Shown here in pieces: positions 1-7,498 of a stretch of DNA of 60,537 nt. Where the stretch lies: NCBI GenBank assembly GCA_947632045.1, contig CANRNQ010000012.1:1-60537 (forward strand), in the 5' to 3' direction. Position numbers and translations under genes: made by a program. Source of the DNA: an uncultured Clostridia bacterium (GTDB lineage Bacteria; Bacillota; Clostridia; Oscillospirales; Acutalibacteraceae). Numbering within the stretch: position 1 is the first letter of the stretch; each line of letters begins with the position of its first letter. The notes beneath the pieces are model-generated. The model was given only the letters and a program-made list of their open reading frames with translations, was not told where the DNA came from and did not search any database.

Positions 1-40
1 CCGGCGCGCTGCGCACGCAGCGCGCCGGTCGCCGCCCGAA
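1..40. repeat. Palindromic cloverleaf repeat, right half (copy P1)
   Basis: The window opens inside a copy of the interspersed palindromic element. Visible are a 13-bp perfect hairpin (1-13 pairing with 16-28) followed by the right outer arm GGTCGCCGCCCGAA at 27-40. The left arm lies outside the window. The 3' flank (41-62) contains a CTCCCGCTCAAAG stretch that recurs after copy P5. Confidence 0.8.
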
Positions 41-98
41 GCCCCATCTCCCGCTCAAAGCCTTCGCGGGAATATGCGCGGCAGACAATAAGCCCGCG

Positions 99-305
99 CT
101 ACTCCGCCTTATCCACGCGTTCAAGTATATAATCGACCGAAACGTCGTAATAATCGGCGAGCTTTATCAAATGCTCGACAGGTATAGTCTGAAATCCTCT
201 CTCATAGCGGGAATAAACAGTCTGCTTTATGCCGAGTATTTCGGCTACGTCAACCTGCCTAAGGTCATGGTCCTCCCGCAAATCCTTCAGACGGCGAAAA
301 TACAT
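99..305 (-). CDS. XRE-family HTH transcriptional regulator (68 aa)
   Basis: This is a small DNA-binding regulator made of little more than a Cro/CI-type helix-turn-helix. The fold is visible as LKDLREDHDLRQVDVAEILG followed by a recognition helix around QTVYSRYERG and the family's closing YYDVSVDYILER pattern. The frame extends upstream to 350, but the start at 305 is chosen because GAGGTGA sits at the right distance before that ATG. It points away from the membrane-protein gene at 570, and the gap between them holds two perfect palindromes (317-340 and 374-391) sharing the half-site GTACTA/TAGTAC, likely its own operators. Its targets are not shown by the sequence; control of itself and of the divergent gene is inference. 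Confidence 0.85.
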   Translation of the reverse strand: MYFRRLKDLREDHDLRQVDVAEILGIKQTVYSRYERGFQTIPVEHLIKLADYYDVSVDYILERVDKAE

Positions 306-316
306 GAAAATCACCT

Positions 317-340
317 CAATAGTATCTTTAGGTACTATTG
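317..340. promoter_or_regulatory. Palindromic operator candidate (XRE regulator)
   Basis: Perfect inverted repeat CAATAGTA, 8-nt spacer, TACTATTG, just upstream of the XRE gene's ribosome-binding site. It shares an AGTA/TACT core with the second palindrome at 374-391, as expected for autoregulation by a small XRE protein. Confidence 0.55.
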
Positions 341-373
341 ACTTTATCATACATAGTTGCTATAATTAGATTG

Positions 374-391
374 TAGTACTAATAAGTACTA
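374..391. promoter_or_regulatory. Palindromic operator candidate (second site)
   Basis: Perfect inverted repeat TAGTACT, AATA, AGTACTA in the divergent gap between the XRE gene and the gene at 570. The paired sites with similar half-sites, about 55 bp apart, suggest cooperative repressor binding. Confidence 0.55.
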
Positions 392-448
392 TATCATTCG
401 CATAAACAACTCCGTTTTATTGAAAATTTATTTTAAGGAGGAATCGGT

Positions 449-563
449 ATGTTCGATAATATCTACAAAAAACAAAAGCCTCGCCGTTGTTGTAATCGCC
501 GCATGGATTATTAGCAGAACGAAAAGCAAAGTGAAATTTAAAAACTGTAATAAAGGAGAATAA
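449..563 (+). pseudogene. Frameshifted short paralogue of the gene at 570
   Basis: A good ribosome-binding site (AAGGAGG) precedes an ATG whose first five codons (MFDNI) match the start of the gene at 570. The reading frame then breaks in an A-rich run and hits a stop at 512-514. Moving one frame over after the A run restores a matching stretch (KSLAVVVIAAWIIS, like IKTLAVVLTVVGIAAS in the intact gene), which ends at 561-563. The simplest reading is a partial tandem duplicate that has decayed by frameshift. A programmed slip on the A run cannot be excluded, though the restored product would be only about 37 residues. The intact neighbour's ribosome-binding site lies inside its tail. Confidence 0.6.
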
Positions 564-569
564 AAAATT

Positions 570-1106
570 ATGTTTGATAATATAGGCAAAAAAATTAAAA
601 CTCTCGCTGTCGTTCTTACCGTTGTCGGAATAGCGGCGAGTATAATCATAGGAGCTTATCTTTTTCTTTTTATCGGCATTGTATGTCTTGTTGTAATGGT
701 AGTCGGACCATTAATCTCTTGGATTGCCGCGTTTGCGCTTTACGGATTCGGAGAGCTTGTAGATAAAACGGCGGAAACAGCTGAAACAAACAGGCGGTTG
801 TTAGACATTATATCACATCAAAACGGAATAGATTTGGCTTCTCAAGCCGATACGATGCGTGGCAATGTGAATACAGTGGGAGAACAAATTACAAATACGG
901 CTGCCAGCGCCTGTGGCGCGGCGCGGGACGAGCAAATAGATAAGGAGCAGGAGGTTTCAAGCGAATATGCTCCGCTTCCAAAACATCTTAGCGAGAGGCT
1001 TTATGTTTTAAATGATTTAAAAATGAAGCATCTCATATCTCAAGAGGAATATAACAAAAAAGTCAACGAAATACTTGCAGAGAGGGATAGTCAAAGGAGA
1101 AATTAA
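570..1106 (+). CDS. Membrane protein with C-terminal SHOCT-like motif (178 aa)
   Basis: Function is not recognised. The N-terminal third has two hydrophobic segments (about residues 10-32 and 34-60). The middle is polar and helical, and the last 30 residues (LNDLKMKHLISQEEYNKKVNEILAE) fit the SHOCT pattern, a short helical motif often found at protein ends and thought to mediate oligomerisation. The start has a clear AAAGGAG box. The gene is divergent from a small XRE regulator and preceded by a broken partial copy of its own 5' end, so this locus has duplicated. The A+T content is higher than in the surrounding housekeeping genes, and with the XRE gene this suggests an accessory module. A role in envelope or stress response would be guesswork. 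Confidence 0.8.
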   Translation: MFDNIGKKIKTLAVVLTVVGIAASIIIGAYLFLFIGIVCLVVMVVGPLISWIAAFALYGFGELVDKTAETAETNRRLLDIISHQNGIDLASQADTMRGNVNTVGEQITNTAASACGAARDEQIDKEQEVSSEYAPLPKHLSERLYVLNDLKMKHLISQEEYNKKVNEILAERDSQRRN

Positions 1107-1187
1107 AAATTGGCAGAAAAACAATTTCAAATTCTTCAGATTCACCTTGCGAACGGATAAATCTTATCAACAAGCTATAAATCACAA

Positions 1188-1230
1188 CCCCCGACAACGG
1201 AGCTTTTAACGCTCTCTCCGCTGTCGGGGG
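1188..1230. terminator. Bidirectional terminator hairpin
   Basis: A 15-bp stem (1188-1202 with 1216-1230, one mismatch, GC-rich base CCCCCGACA) lies between the convergent genes ending at 1106 and 1267. It is followed on the plus strand by a short AATTTT tract. It likely ends transcription from both sides. Confidence 0.7.
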
Positions 1231-1266
1231 GCAATTTTAATAATATATCTTTTCACCTCATATGCT

Positions 1267-1698
1267 TTAAATGAGCCTTCTCCTCTGAGCCTCCGCTATA
1301 AGCTCCGGCTGAATGAGCGGATATGTAAGCTCGCTCGGGATATTGTCAAAGAGAGCGACGCTCTCAATCTCACTGTGAAGCTCGCTTTCAAACTCCTCGA
1401 TGTCGGCGCAGTAGAGCATACCAAAGCTCTCGTCGCCGCAGGGATTTATCATATTCCTGCCCGACACCGAGTACACGCATACAGGCTTTATCACAAAGCG
1501 CTTTGCTCCGGTCTCCTCCTTAAGCTCGCGTATAGCCGCGTCGATTATCTTTTCGCCGTCCTCGCGGTGACCTCCGGGTATCTCATAGGTTTCTCTGTCC
1601 TTGTGTCGGCACATTACCCATTTGCCGTCTGCCCTTGAGATTATAACCGCGAATTTGAGCTGTGAATCGTCAGCCTCATCATAAAAATTTACCTTCAT
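1267..1698 (-). CDS. Nudix hydrolase (143 aa)
   Basis: Nudix enzymes hydrolyse nucleoside diphosphates linked to another moiety, using divalent metal held by the Nudix box. The box is complete: a Gly in PGGHREDGE, then the RELKEETGA segment, matching GX5EX7REUXEEXGU at about residues 41-64. The surrounding sequence (YEIPGGH; late YPLIQPELI) resembles the MutT/8-oxo-dGTP family, but substrate cannot be assigned from sequence alone. Length is normal. The start is at 1698; no ideal ribosome-binding site lies directly upstream (CAGGG at about 9 nt, a better GGAAGGA further off). The 5' side contains a structured intergenic stretch (1735-1803). Confidence 0.9.
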   Translation of the reverse strand: MKVNFYDEADDSQLKFAVIISRADGKWVMCRHKDRETYEIPGGHREDGEKIIDAAIRELKEETGAKRFVIKPVCVYSVSGRNMINPCGDESFGMLYCADIEEFESELHSEIESVALFDNIPSELTYPLIQPELIAEAQRRRLI

Positions 1699-1734
1699 TT
1701 CAAAAACCCTGTTTGTCCTTCCTTTTTAATATAA

Positions 1735-1803
1735 CCTGCCCGCAAATGCACCCGCGACTTTTGGGGGCGGACTTTTATCGGGCAGGCTCGTCGGAGCCTG
1801 CTG
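1735..1803. other. Structured intergenic region upstream of the Nudix gene
   Basis: Two nested inverted repeats: CCTGCCCG pairing with CGGGCAGG around a G/C-rich internal loop, and a perfect 7-bp hairpin CAGGCTC, GTCG, GAGCCTG directly beside it. I compared it by eye with common riboswitch cores (c-di-GMP, guanidine, PreQ1, fluoride, ZTP) and saw no match. It could be a 5' leader structure of the Nudix mRNA or an unrelated repeat. Confidence 0.4.
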
Positions 1804-2056
1804 CGATTAAAAATACATAAGCCGTTGGATTGCGCAAGAGAGATATACAAGACAATATATATGGTAATAATATAGTCATTTAAAATATATCCCGAATTTA
1901 CTCCAATATAATTATACAGCAAAAAAGCTTTTAGTCAAGCTGATTTTTTCTCGGTTGTCAATTTATATTTTTTGACGATAAAGCGCTAAATATCGGCGGT
2001 CCCGCCGCCTTTCGCCGGAAAAATAGAAATTATTTTGTCGATTTAAAAGAAAATTG

Positions 2057-2084
2057 TAGACATTTTTGTATAATATGGTATAAT
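2057..2084 (+). promoter_or_regulatory. Promoter for pepD
   Basis: TAGACA at 2057-2062 and TATAAT at 2079-2084 with a 16-bp spacer; the -10 is preceded by TGG. It lies about 220 bp before the pepD start. The remainder of the 1699-2303 gap holds the structured stretch at 1735-1803, a small GC hairpin near 1993-2006 and otherwise nothing recognisable. Confidence 0.6.
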
Positions 2085-2303
2085 ATTAACAAAATAATCT
2101 TTGCTAATTTTACGCCGTCCGTTTTTCTGCGGCACAGCGGCAATATAAGCCGCAGAGCGTTTAAACGGCGTATAAATTATATATGACCCGACCGCAGGCG
2201 CTTTATGTCCCTCTCCGAGGAACGCGCTGCAAAGGCATATGCGGCGGCGAACATTAAAAATCGGGATACGCTTTTTGCGCCCGAATATAAAAGGAGGTGT
2301 TTT

Positions 2304-3752
2304 ATGGATCTGAACGGACTAAAACCGGAGAAGGTGTTCCGTTTCTTCTCGGAAATATCAAAAATTCCGCGCGGCTCGGGCAACACGTCCGCCATAGCGG
2401 AATACTGTATGGATTTCGCGCAAAAGCGCGGACTCGACTCCTTTCGCGACGGCTACGGCAACGTGATGATTTTCAAGGGCGGAAGCTCTGGCTATGAAAA
2501 CAGCGAGCCGGTCATTCTTCAGGGGCATCTCGATATGGTCTGCGAAAAGCGCGCGGACTGTGCGAAGGATATGGAGCGCGACTGCGTTGACGTTCTTGTT
2601 GACGGTGAATACATAAGAGCCGACGGCACCACCCTCGGCGGCGACGACGGCATAGCGGTGGCGTATATACTCGCCCTGCTGGACGACGGCGGCATTTCTC
2701 ATCCACCGATAGAGGCGTTGTTTACTGCCGACGAGGAAATCGGTCTTATGGGCGCGAACGCGCTCGACGCGTCGCGTCTAAAGGGCAGGCGGTTAATAAA
2801 TATCGACTCCGAGGAGGAGGGCGTTATAACCGTGAGCTGTGCCGGAGCCGTTCGCTCGCGCTGTATTCTCCCCGTTTCCTGCGAGGACGTACCGGAGAAT
2901 ATGTCTGCAAAAAGGCTGACGGCAAGCGGATTTGTCGGCGGCCATTCGGGAATAGACATTGACAAGGGCAGGAAAAACGCCGCCATGCAGCTCGCGGAGT
3001 TTCTGTATGAGCTAAGCGGCAAGATCGATTTGCGTATAGTCAGCTTTCATTCCGGCGGCAGGCTCAACGCTATACCGAGGGACGCAGAGGCTGTTATCTG
3101 CATAAGCCCGCAAAGCGAGGGCGAATTTCAGGACTGTCTTGCCGCCTTTAACGAACAGCTCCACGCAGTATGCGCAGAGTCTGAGCCGGACGCAGGCATA
3201 CGCGCCGAAAACGCGCCGCCTCAGTCCAGATGCGCGGACAAAATCGGGAGCGGGGCGGTAATATCGGCAGTTGTGCTCGCTCCGAGCGGAGTTTCAGCAA
3301 TAAGCCCCGACATACCTTTCCTTGTGCAAACCTCGTCGAACCTCGGACTTGTTTCGCTCGAAAACGGAACTCTTGAGCTTGGCTTTATGGTGCGCTCCAA
3401 CACGGAGGACGGCAAGGCAAAAACCGCGCGCCGTCTGCGCTGTTTGGTCGAGCATTTCGGCGGCAGTATCGAATTGCAGGGCAATTATCCGGCTTGGAAA
3501 TACAAAAAGCTCTCGCCGCTGCGCGACATAATGACGGAAACCTATCGGCAAATGTACGGCTCGCAGCCGGAGGTCTGCGCCATACACGCGGGGCTTGAAT
3601 GTGGAATACTGTCCGAAAAAATAGCCGGCGCGGACATGGCGTCGATAGGGCCGAATATGAAAAACGTCCACACGCCCGACGAACGGCTTGAAATTAAATC
3701 CGTACAGCGGTGCTGGGATTATCTTTTGAGGGTACTCGAGAATCTTAAATAG
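2304..3752 (+). CDS. pepD: Aminoacyl-histidine dipeptidase PepD (482 aa)
   Basis: This is an M20-family metallopeptidase that cleaves Xaa-His and other dipeptides in the cytoplasm, probably feeding on imported peptides. Two-zinc site motifs are visible: QGHLDMV (around residue 77), TLGGDDGIAV, and FTADEEIGLMG with the catalytic and bridging acids. The C-terminal SIGPNMKNVHTPDERL carries the last metal-binding His. Length matches the E. coli PepD class. The frame is open from 2205, but AAAGGAGGTG directly before the ATG at 2304 fixes the start. A DUF819 membrane-protein gene follows after 30 bp with its own ribosome-binding site, so the two are probably cotranscribed. Confidence 0.96.
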   Translation: MDLNGLKPEKVFRFFSEISKIPRGSGNTSAIAEYCMDFAQKRGLDSFRDGYGNVMIFKGGSSGYENSEPVILQGHLDMVCEKRADCAKDMERDCVDVLVDGEYIRADGTTLGGDDGIAVAYILALLDDGGISHPPIEALFTADEEIGLMGANALDASRLKGRRLINIDSEEEGVITVSCAGAVRSRCILPVSCEDVPENMSAKRLTASGFVGGHSGIDIDKGRKNAAMQLAEFLYELSGKIDLRIVSFHSGGRLNAIPRDAEAVICISPQSEGEFQDCLAAFNEQLHAVCAESEPDAGIRAENAPPQSRCADKIGSGAVISAVVLAPSGVSAISPDIPFLVQTSSNLGLVSLENGTLELGFMVRSNTEDGKAKTARRLRCLVEHFGGSIELQGNYPAWKYKKLSPLRDIMTETYRQMYGSQPEVCAIHAGLECGILSEKIAGADMASIGPNMKNVHTPDERLEIKSVQRCWDYLLRVLENLK

Positions 3753-3782
3753 GTTCATCAAATTTAAAGGAGAACATAATTT

Positions 3783-4958
3783 ATGATTACAGACGGTTTT
3801 ATGTATATTGCCGCTTTAATATTCATCGCAGCTCTGCTTGTGTGTCTGCCTAAAATCTTTAAGGGCAAGATACCGCAGAAGATATTTAAATTCGCGCCCC
3901 CGATAGTTCTTATATATCTCGGGCTTATGCTTTTATGCACGCTGAAGCTTTGGAACCTTGAAGCGACCGCGGACGCGTATAACGGACTTAAAAACCCGAT
4001 TTTATACGCCATGCTCTTTATTATGCTTTTGCGCTGCGATTTGAAAAAAATCATTCGCCTCGGCCCCAAAATGCTTATAGGCTTTTTCGCCGCGACTCTC
4101 TCGATAGGTCTCGGCTTTGTCGTTGCCTATATGATAATGTCTGGCGCTCTCGGCGCGGACGCATGGCAGTCCCTCGGCGCTCTTTGCGGAAGCTGGATGG
4201 GCGGCGGCGGAAATATGCTCGCCATTCAGGCGGCTCTCAACGTTCCGGAATCCATGATGGCTTACGCCCTTGTTATGGACTCCATTTGCGCCACCCTTTA
4301 CGTTATGTTCCTGCTGTGGGCTATCAACTTCTCAGAAAAGTTCAACAAGTGGACAAAGGCGGACACGAGCGTTATCGACAGCGTTGGTCTTGCCCTTGAA
4401 GCGGAAGCCCGCGCAAACACAAAGCCGCTCGTATGGCAGAACATAATGATACTCCTCGGCGCGGGACTTCTCGTTTCCGCGACCTCTCAGGAGCTTGGCA
4501 ATATGATAAACGGCTATCTGCCCTTCTTTGACAAGGCGACCTGGACGGTTCTCATAGTTACCGTTCTCGGCCTTGTATTCGCCCTTACTCCGTTTGGCAA
4601 GCTCAAGGGCACCGAAGAGGTTTCAAACGTAATGCTTTACATCGTTATCGCCCTGATAGCCTCGCGCGCGGACCTCTCCGCCATGGGCAACGCCCCTGCA
4701 TGGCTGCTCACGGGATTCATAATCCTGCTCATTCATGTAGGCATAATGATACTTCTCTCAAAGCTTTTGAAGATAGACATTTTCACCGCCGCAGTCGCCT
4801 CTCTCGCGAATATCGGCGGAACGGCTACCGCTCCCGTACTCGCCGGAACCTACAGCAGCGCCCTTGTTCCCGTTGGAATCATCATGGCTCTGCTCGGATA
4901 TGTAGTCGGCACCGGCGGAGGACTTTTAGTCGCGAATATCATGAGCATATTCGGCTGA
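3783..4958 (+). CDS. DUF819 (YjcL-like) integral membrane protein (391 aa)
   Basis: A polytopic membrane protein with about ten hydrophobic helices covering its whole length. Glycine-rich motifs (GSWMGGGGNMLAIQ near residue 140 and NIGGTATAPVLAGTY near residue 345) recur in the two halves, the pattern of the DUF819/YjcL family, whose substrate is not established. The inverted similarity of the halves is typical of secondary transporters, so a transport role is a reasonable inference. The start has AAAGGAG. It follows pepD by 30 bp, and pairing of a DUF819 protein with a dipeptidase suggests peptide or amino-acid movement, which remains unproven. Confidence 0.9.
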   Translation: MITDGFMYIAALIFIAALLVCLPKIFKGKIPQKIFKFAPPIVLIYLGLMLLCTLKLWNLEATADAYNGLKNPILYAMLFIMLLRCDLKKIIRLGPKMLIGFFAATLSIGLGFVVAYMIMSGALGADAWQSLGALCGSWMGGGGNMLAIQAALNVPESMMAYALVMDSICATLYVMFLLWAINFSEKFNKWTKADTSVIDSVGLALEAEARANTKPLVWQNIMILLGAGLLVSATSQELGNMINGYLPFFDKATWTVLIVTVLGLVFALTPFGKLKGTEEVSNVMLYIVIALIASRADLSAMGNAPAWLLTGFIILLIHVGIMILLSKLLKIDIFTAAVASLANIGGTATAPVLAGTYSSALVPVGIIMALLGYVVGTGGGLLVANIMSIFG

Positions 4959-5111
4959 CGGCATATTTAATATATAGGCCTGATACATTCGCGGGGCTGC
5001 CGGTGAGGAAGCCCCGTCGCTTGTCGCTAAAACCGATTTTGAAAGAATAAAAATAAAAGCTTTTGCCCGCCTTAAAAAATGGGCAAAAAAAGTTTTACAA
5101 TAAAAAAATCT

Positions 5112-5143
5112 CGGAGCAAGGAAAAACCTTGCTCCGATTTTTT
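5112..5143. terminator. Strong rho-independent terminator
   Basis: Perfect 10-bp stem CGGAGCAAGG, AAAAA, CCTTGCTCCG followed by ATTTTTT on the plus strand; an A run on the other side gives a T run on the minus strand too. It ends the pepD/DUF819 transcript and can also end the minus-strand tRNA-Pro transcript. Confidence 0.9.
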
Positions 5144-5219
5144 GGTCCGAGTGACTGGAGTCGAACCAGCGGCCTCTTGAACCCCATTCAAGCGCGCTAC
5201 CAAACTGCGCCACACCCGG
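5143..5219 (-). tRNA. tRNA-Pro (anticodon GGG)
   Basis: A complete cloverleaf is readable on the minus strand: acceptor CCGGGTG pairing with CACTCGG, D arm GCGC/GCGC, anticodon stem CTTGA/TCAAG around loop ATGGGGT (anticodon GGG), T arm with TTCGACT loop, discriminator A, and an encoded CCA at 5145-5143. It reads CCC/CCU proline codons. It sits between lysC and the terminator at 5112. Confidence 0.96.
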
Positions 5220-5267
5220 ATATATGAAGCCGACCGTCATTTTGATTGCCGACTTGTTTGTTTTTTA

Positions 5268-6479
5268 TTATTCCGCGTCGAAGAACTTTGAGTGTATCGC
5301 GCTCACCGCTCTGTCTGCATCGTTGATGTCTATGAGAACCGAAACCTTGATCTCGCTTGTGGAAATCATCTGAATGTTTATCTGATTATCATAAAGAGCC
5401 TCAAACATTTTCGAGGCTACGCCGGCGTGCGTTTCCATTCCCGCTCCGACGATGGACACCTTTGCGACGTTCTCGTCGAGCACAACGCTGCCCGCGCCAA
5501 TCTCTCTTGCGTACTCGTTCAAAAGCTCAAGAGCCTGCTTGCCCTTTTCCTTCGCCACGGTAAAGGCGATGTCCTTTGTGTTATCTCTGCCAACAGACTG
5601 AAGGATTATGTCGATATTGATGTCCTTTGAGGAAAGCTTTGAGAATATCTTGAACACGATCCCCGGCTTGTCGGGAAGCTCGGTTATAGAGATCCTCGCA
5701 ACGTTTGTATCCTTAGCGACGCCGCTTATCAGCATTTTTTCCATTTTCGCCGTCTCCTTAACGATAGTGCCCGGGGCATTTGTCAGGCTCGAAAGCACCT
5801 CAAGCTCCAAATTGTATTTTTTAGCCATCTCAACGCTTCTGTTGTGAAGCACCTGAGCGCCGAGAGTTGCAAGCTCGAGCATCTCGTCGTATGAAATCTC
5901 GCCGAGCTTTTTGGCGTTTTTGACCTTTCTCGGGTCGGCTGTGTAAACGCCCTCAACGTCGGTATATATCTGGCAAAGATCCGCGTGCAGAGCGCAGGCT
6001 ATTGCGACCGCGCTCGTGTCCGAGCCGCCTCTGCCGAGCGTCGTAACGTCGCCGTAGCGGCTTATGCCCTGAAAGCCCGCAACGACAACTATATTTCTTC
6101 GGTCAAGCTCGCTTTTGAGCCTTTCCGAATTTATTCTTCTTATTCTGGCGTTTGTGTGCATTGACGTTGTTTCAAAGCCCGCCTGCCAGCCTAAAAGCGA
6201 AACGACGGGATAACCGAGCTTCTGTATCGCCATCGCAAGCAGAGCTATTGAAATCTGTTCGCCCGCCGCAAGGAGCATATCCTTCTCGCGGTTGGTGGCG
6301 TCGGGATTTATCTCATTAGCCTTGTCTATCAAATCGTCCGTTGTATCGCCCTGTGCGGAAACAACTACAACTACGTTGTTGCCCTTTTTGTAGGTGTCGG
6401 TGACGATTTTGGCGACGTTCATAACTCTTTCCGCGTCCTTAACGGAAGTTCCGCCAAACTTCTGTACTATAAGGCCCAT
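5268..6479 (-). CDS. lysC: Aspartate kinase (403 aa)
   Basis: Phosphorylates aspartate, the first step toward lysine, threonine and methionine. The N-terminus has KFGGTS (residues 7-12), the substrate/ATP signature; GRGGSDTSAVA follows near residue 155. Two C-terminal ACT domains are visible (VARISITELPDKPGI... and VAKVSIVGAGMETHAGV...), the usual site of feedback inhibition by lysine and/or threonine. The open frame extends five codons further, but GGGAGGAAT precedes the ATG at 6479. It is the third gene after hom and thrB on the same strand, separated from thrB by 121 bp with a GAGAG hairpin but no lysine riboswitch. Monofunctional, normal length. Confidence 0.97.
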   Translation of the reverse strand: MGLIVQKFGGTSVKDAERVMNVAKIVTDTYKKGNNVVVVVSAQGDTTDDLIDKANEINPDATNREKDMLLAAGEQISIALLAMAIQKLGYPVVSLLGWQAGFETTSMHTNARIRRINSERLKSELDRRNIVVVAGFQGISRYGDVTTLGRGGSDTSAVAIACALHADLCQIYTDVEGVYTADPRKVKNAKKLGEISYDEMLELATLGAQVLHNRSVEMAKKYNLELEVLSSLTNAPGTIVKETAKMEKMLISGVAKDTNVARISITELPDKPGIVFKIFSKLSSKDINIDIILQSVGRDNTKDIAFTVAKEKGKQALELLNEYAREIGAGSVVLDENVAKVSIVGAGMETHAGVASKMFEALYDNQINIQMISTSEIKVSVLIDINDADRAVSAIHSKFFDAE

Positions 6480-6600
6480 TGGTATTCCTCCCAATATTTT
6501 CCCTCTGAGAGATTAAAGCCTCTCGCGCTTTCCCCGTTTGGAAAAGCGTCCTTAACGATTTTAATAGCTTTCTCTCAAAATGTCAAGAGGAAAACGCAAA

Positions 6601-7497
6601 TTATTCAATAAATATCTTAGCGCCTTCGCTTTCGGGCGATAGCGTCAGCATTCTCCAGCCCTTTATCCCCTTTTCTTCAAGAGAGGCTATCGCGTGCTGT
6701 TCAAACGTCGCGGTGCCCTCTTCATCTACGATAGAAATTATCGACGGGCCGGCTCCGCTGACGCAGGTGCCATATGAGCCGAGCTCATAGCTTAATCTGA
6801 ACACTGTGTCATAGCCCTCTATAAATTTTTTTCTGTACGGCTGGTGAAGTCTGTCCTGAACCGCAACGCGCAGGTTCTCAAGACTGCCGGAAAACAGGGC
6901 CGAGGTCATAAGTGCCGAGCGCGAGAGATTGAACACCGCGTCGCTGCGCGAATATTTATCGGGCAGAACGCCCCTTGCGGTTTCGGTTTTCAGCTCAAAC
7001 GGCGGAACGAACACCGCAAAGCGTATATTATCCGCGACCGGCACGGTCACGCTGTATATCCTGCCGCCGTCCATAGCCGAGGTGACGAGTCCGCCCGTTA
7101 TGGCGGGGGTGGTATTGTCCGGATGTCCTTCTATTTTGACAGCCAACGTTTCGAGATCCGACCTTGAAAGCGGATTGCCGAGAAAGCGATTCGCGCCGAC
7201 AAGTCCGGCGACTATACACGCCGAGCTGCTGCCGAGTCCGCGCGTCATGGGGATATTGTTTTCCTGTATCAATTTAAGCCCGGGCAGCTTCTTTCCACAT
7301 TCCTCATAAAGCCTCTGCGCCGACCAATATATCAGGTTGCTCTCGTCGGTCGGTATTTTTATATCGTCCTTCGACGAGATCTCAATGGCGTCGCTCTCCT
7401 CCATCCAAACCTGATTATAAAGCGTAAGCGCTACGCCGAGGCTGTCAAAGCCCGAGCCCAAATTTGCGCTTGTGGCGGGAACCTGTACTCTAATCAT
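6601..7497 (-). CDS. thrB: Homoserine kinase (298 aa)
   Basis: GHMP-family kinase that phosphorylates homoserine for threonine synthesis. The phosphate-binding motif PMTRGLGSSSACIV lies near residue 87, and the N-terminal VPATSANLGSGFDSLG and C-terminal SGAGPSI motifs are typical of ThrB. Length is normal. It starts one base after the stop of hom, indicating translational coupling in a hom-thrB-lysC unit. No threonine synthase (thrC) is present in the window. Confidence 0.96.
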   Translation of the reverse strand: MIRVQVPATSANLGSGFDSLGVALTLYNQVWMEESDAIEISSKDDIKIPTDESNLIYWSAQRLYEECGKKLPGLKLIQENNIPMTRGLGSSSACIVAGLVGANRFLGNPLSRSDLETLAVKIEGHPDNTTPAITGGLVTSAMDGGRIYSVTVPVADNIRFAVFVPPFELKTETARGVLPDKYSRSDAVFNLSRSALMTSALFSGSLENLRVAVQDRLHQPYRKKFIEGYDTVFRLSYELGSYGTCVSGAGPSIISIVDEEGTATFEQHAIASLEEKGIKGWRMLTLSPESEGAKIFIE

Positions 7498-7498
7498 A

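Noticed and set aside
1110-1160. TTG-started 16-residue frame after the SHOCT-type gene
   Set aside because: AAAGGAG is present just before it, but the frame is very short, the start codon is poor and no relative is known; too weak to call.
1695-1922. Minus-strand open frame upstream of the Nudix gene
   Set aside because: Composition is unlike a protein, there is no convincing ribosome-binding site, and it runs over the structured intergenic stretch.
2205-2303. N-terminal extension of PepD by 33 residues
   Set aside because: The ribosome-binding site AAAGGAGGTG belongs to the ATG at 2304; the extension does not resemble the family's N-terminus.
4992-5016. Terminator directly after the DUF819 gene
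   Set aside because: A 7-bp GGGGCT/AGCCCC hairpin exists but lacks a T run; the strong terminator at 5112-5143 is the better candidate.
6495-6600. Lysine riboswitch before lysC
   Set aside because: The gap to thrB is about 120 nt, too short for the ~170-nt element, and no conserved core was seen.
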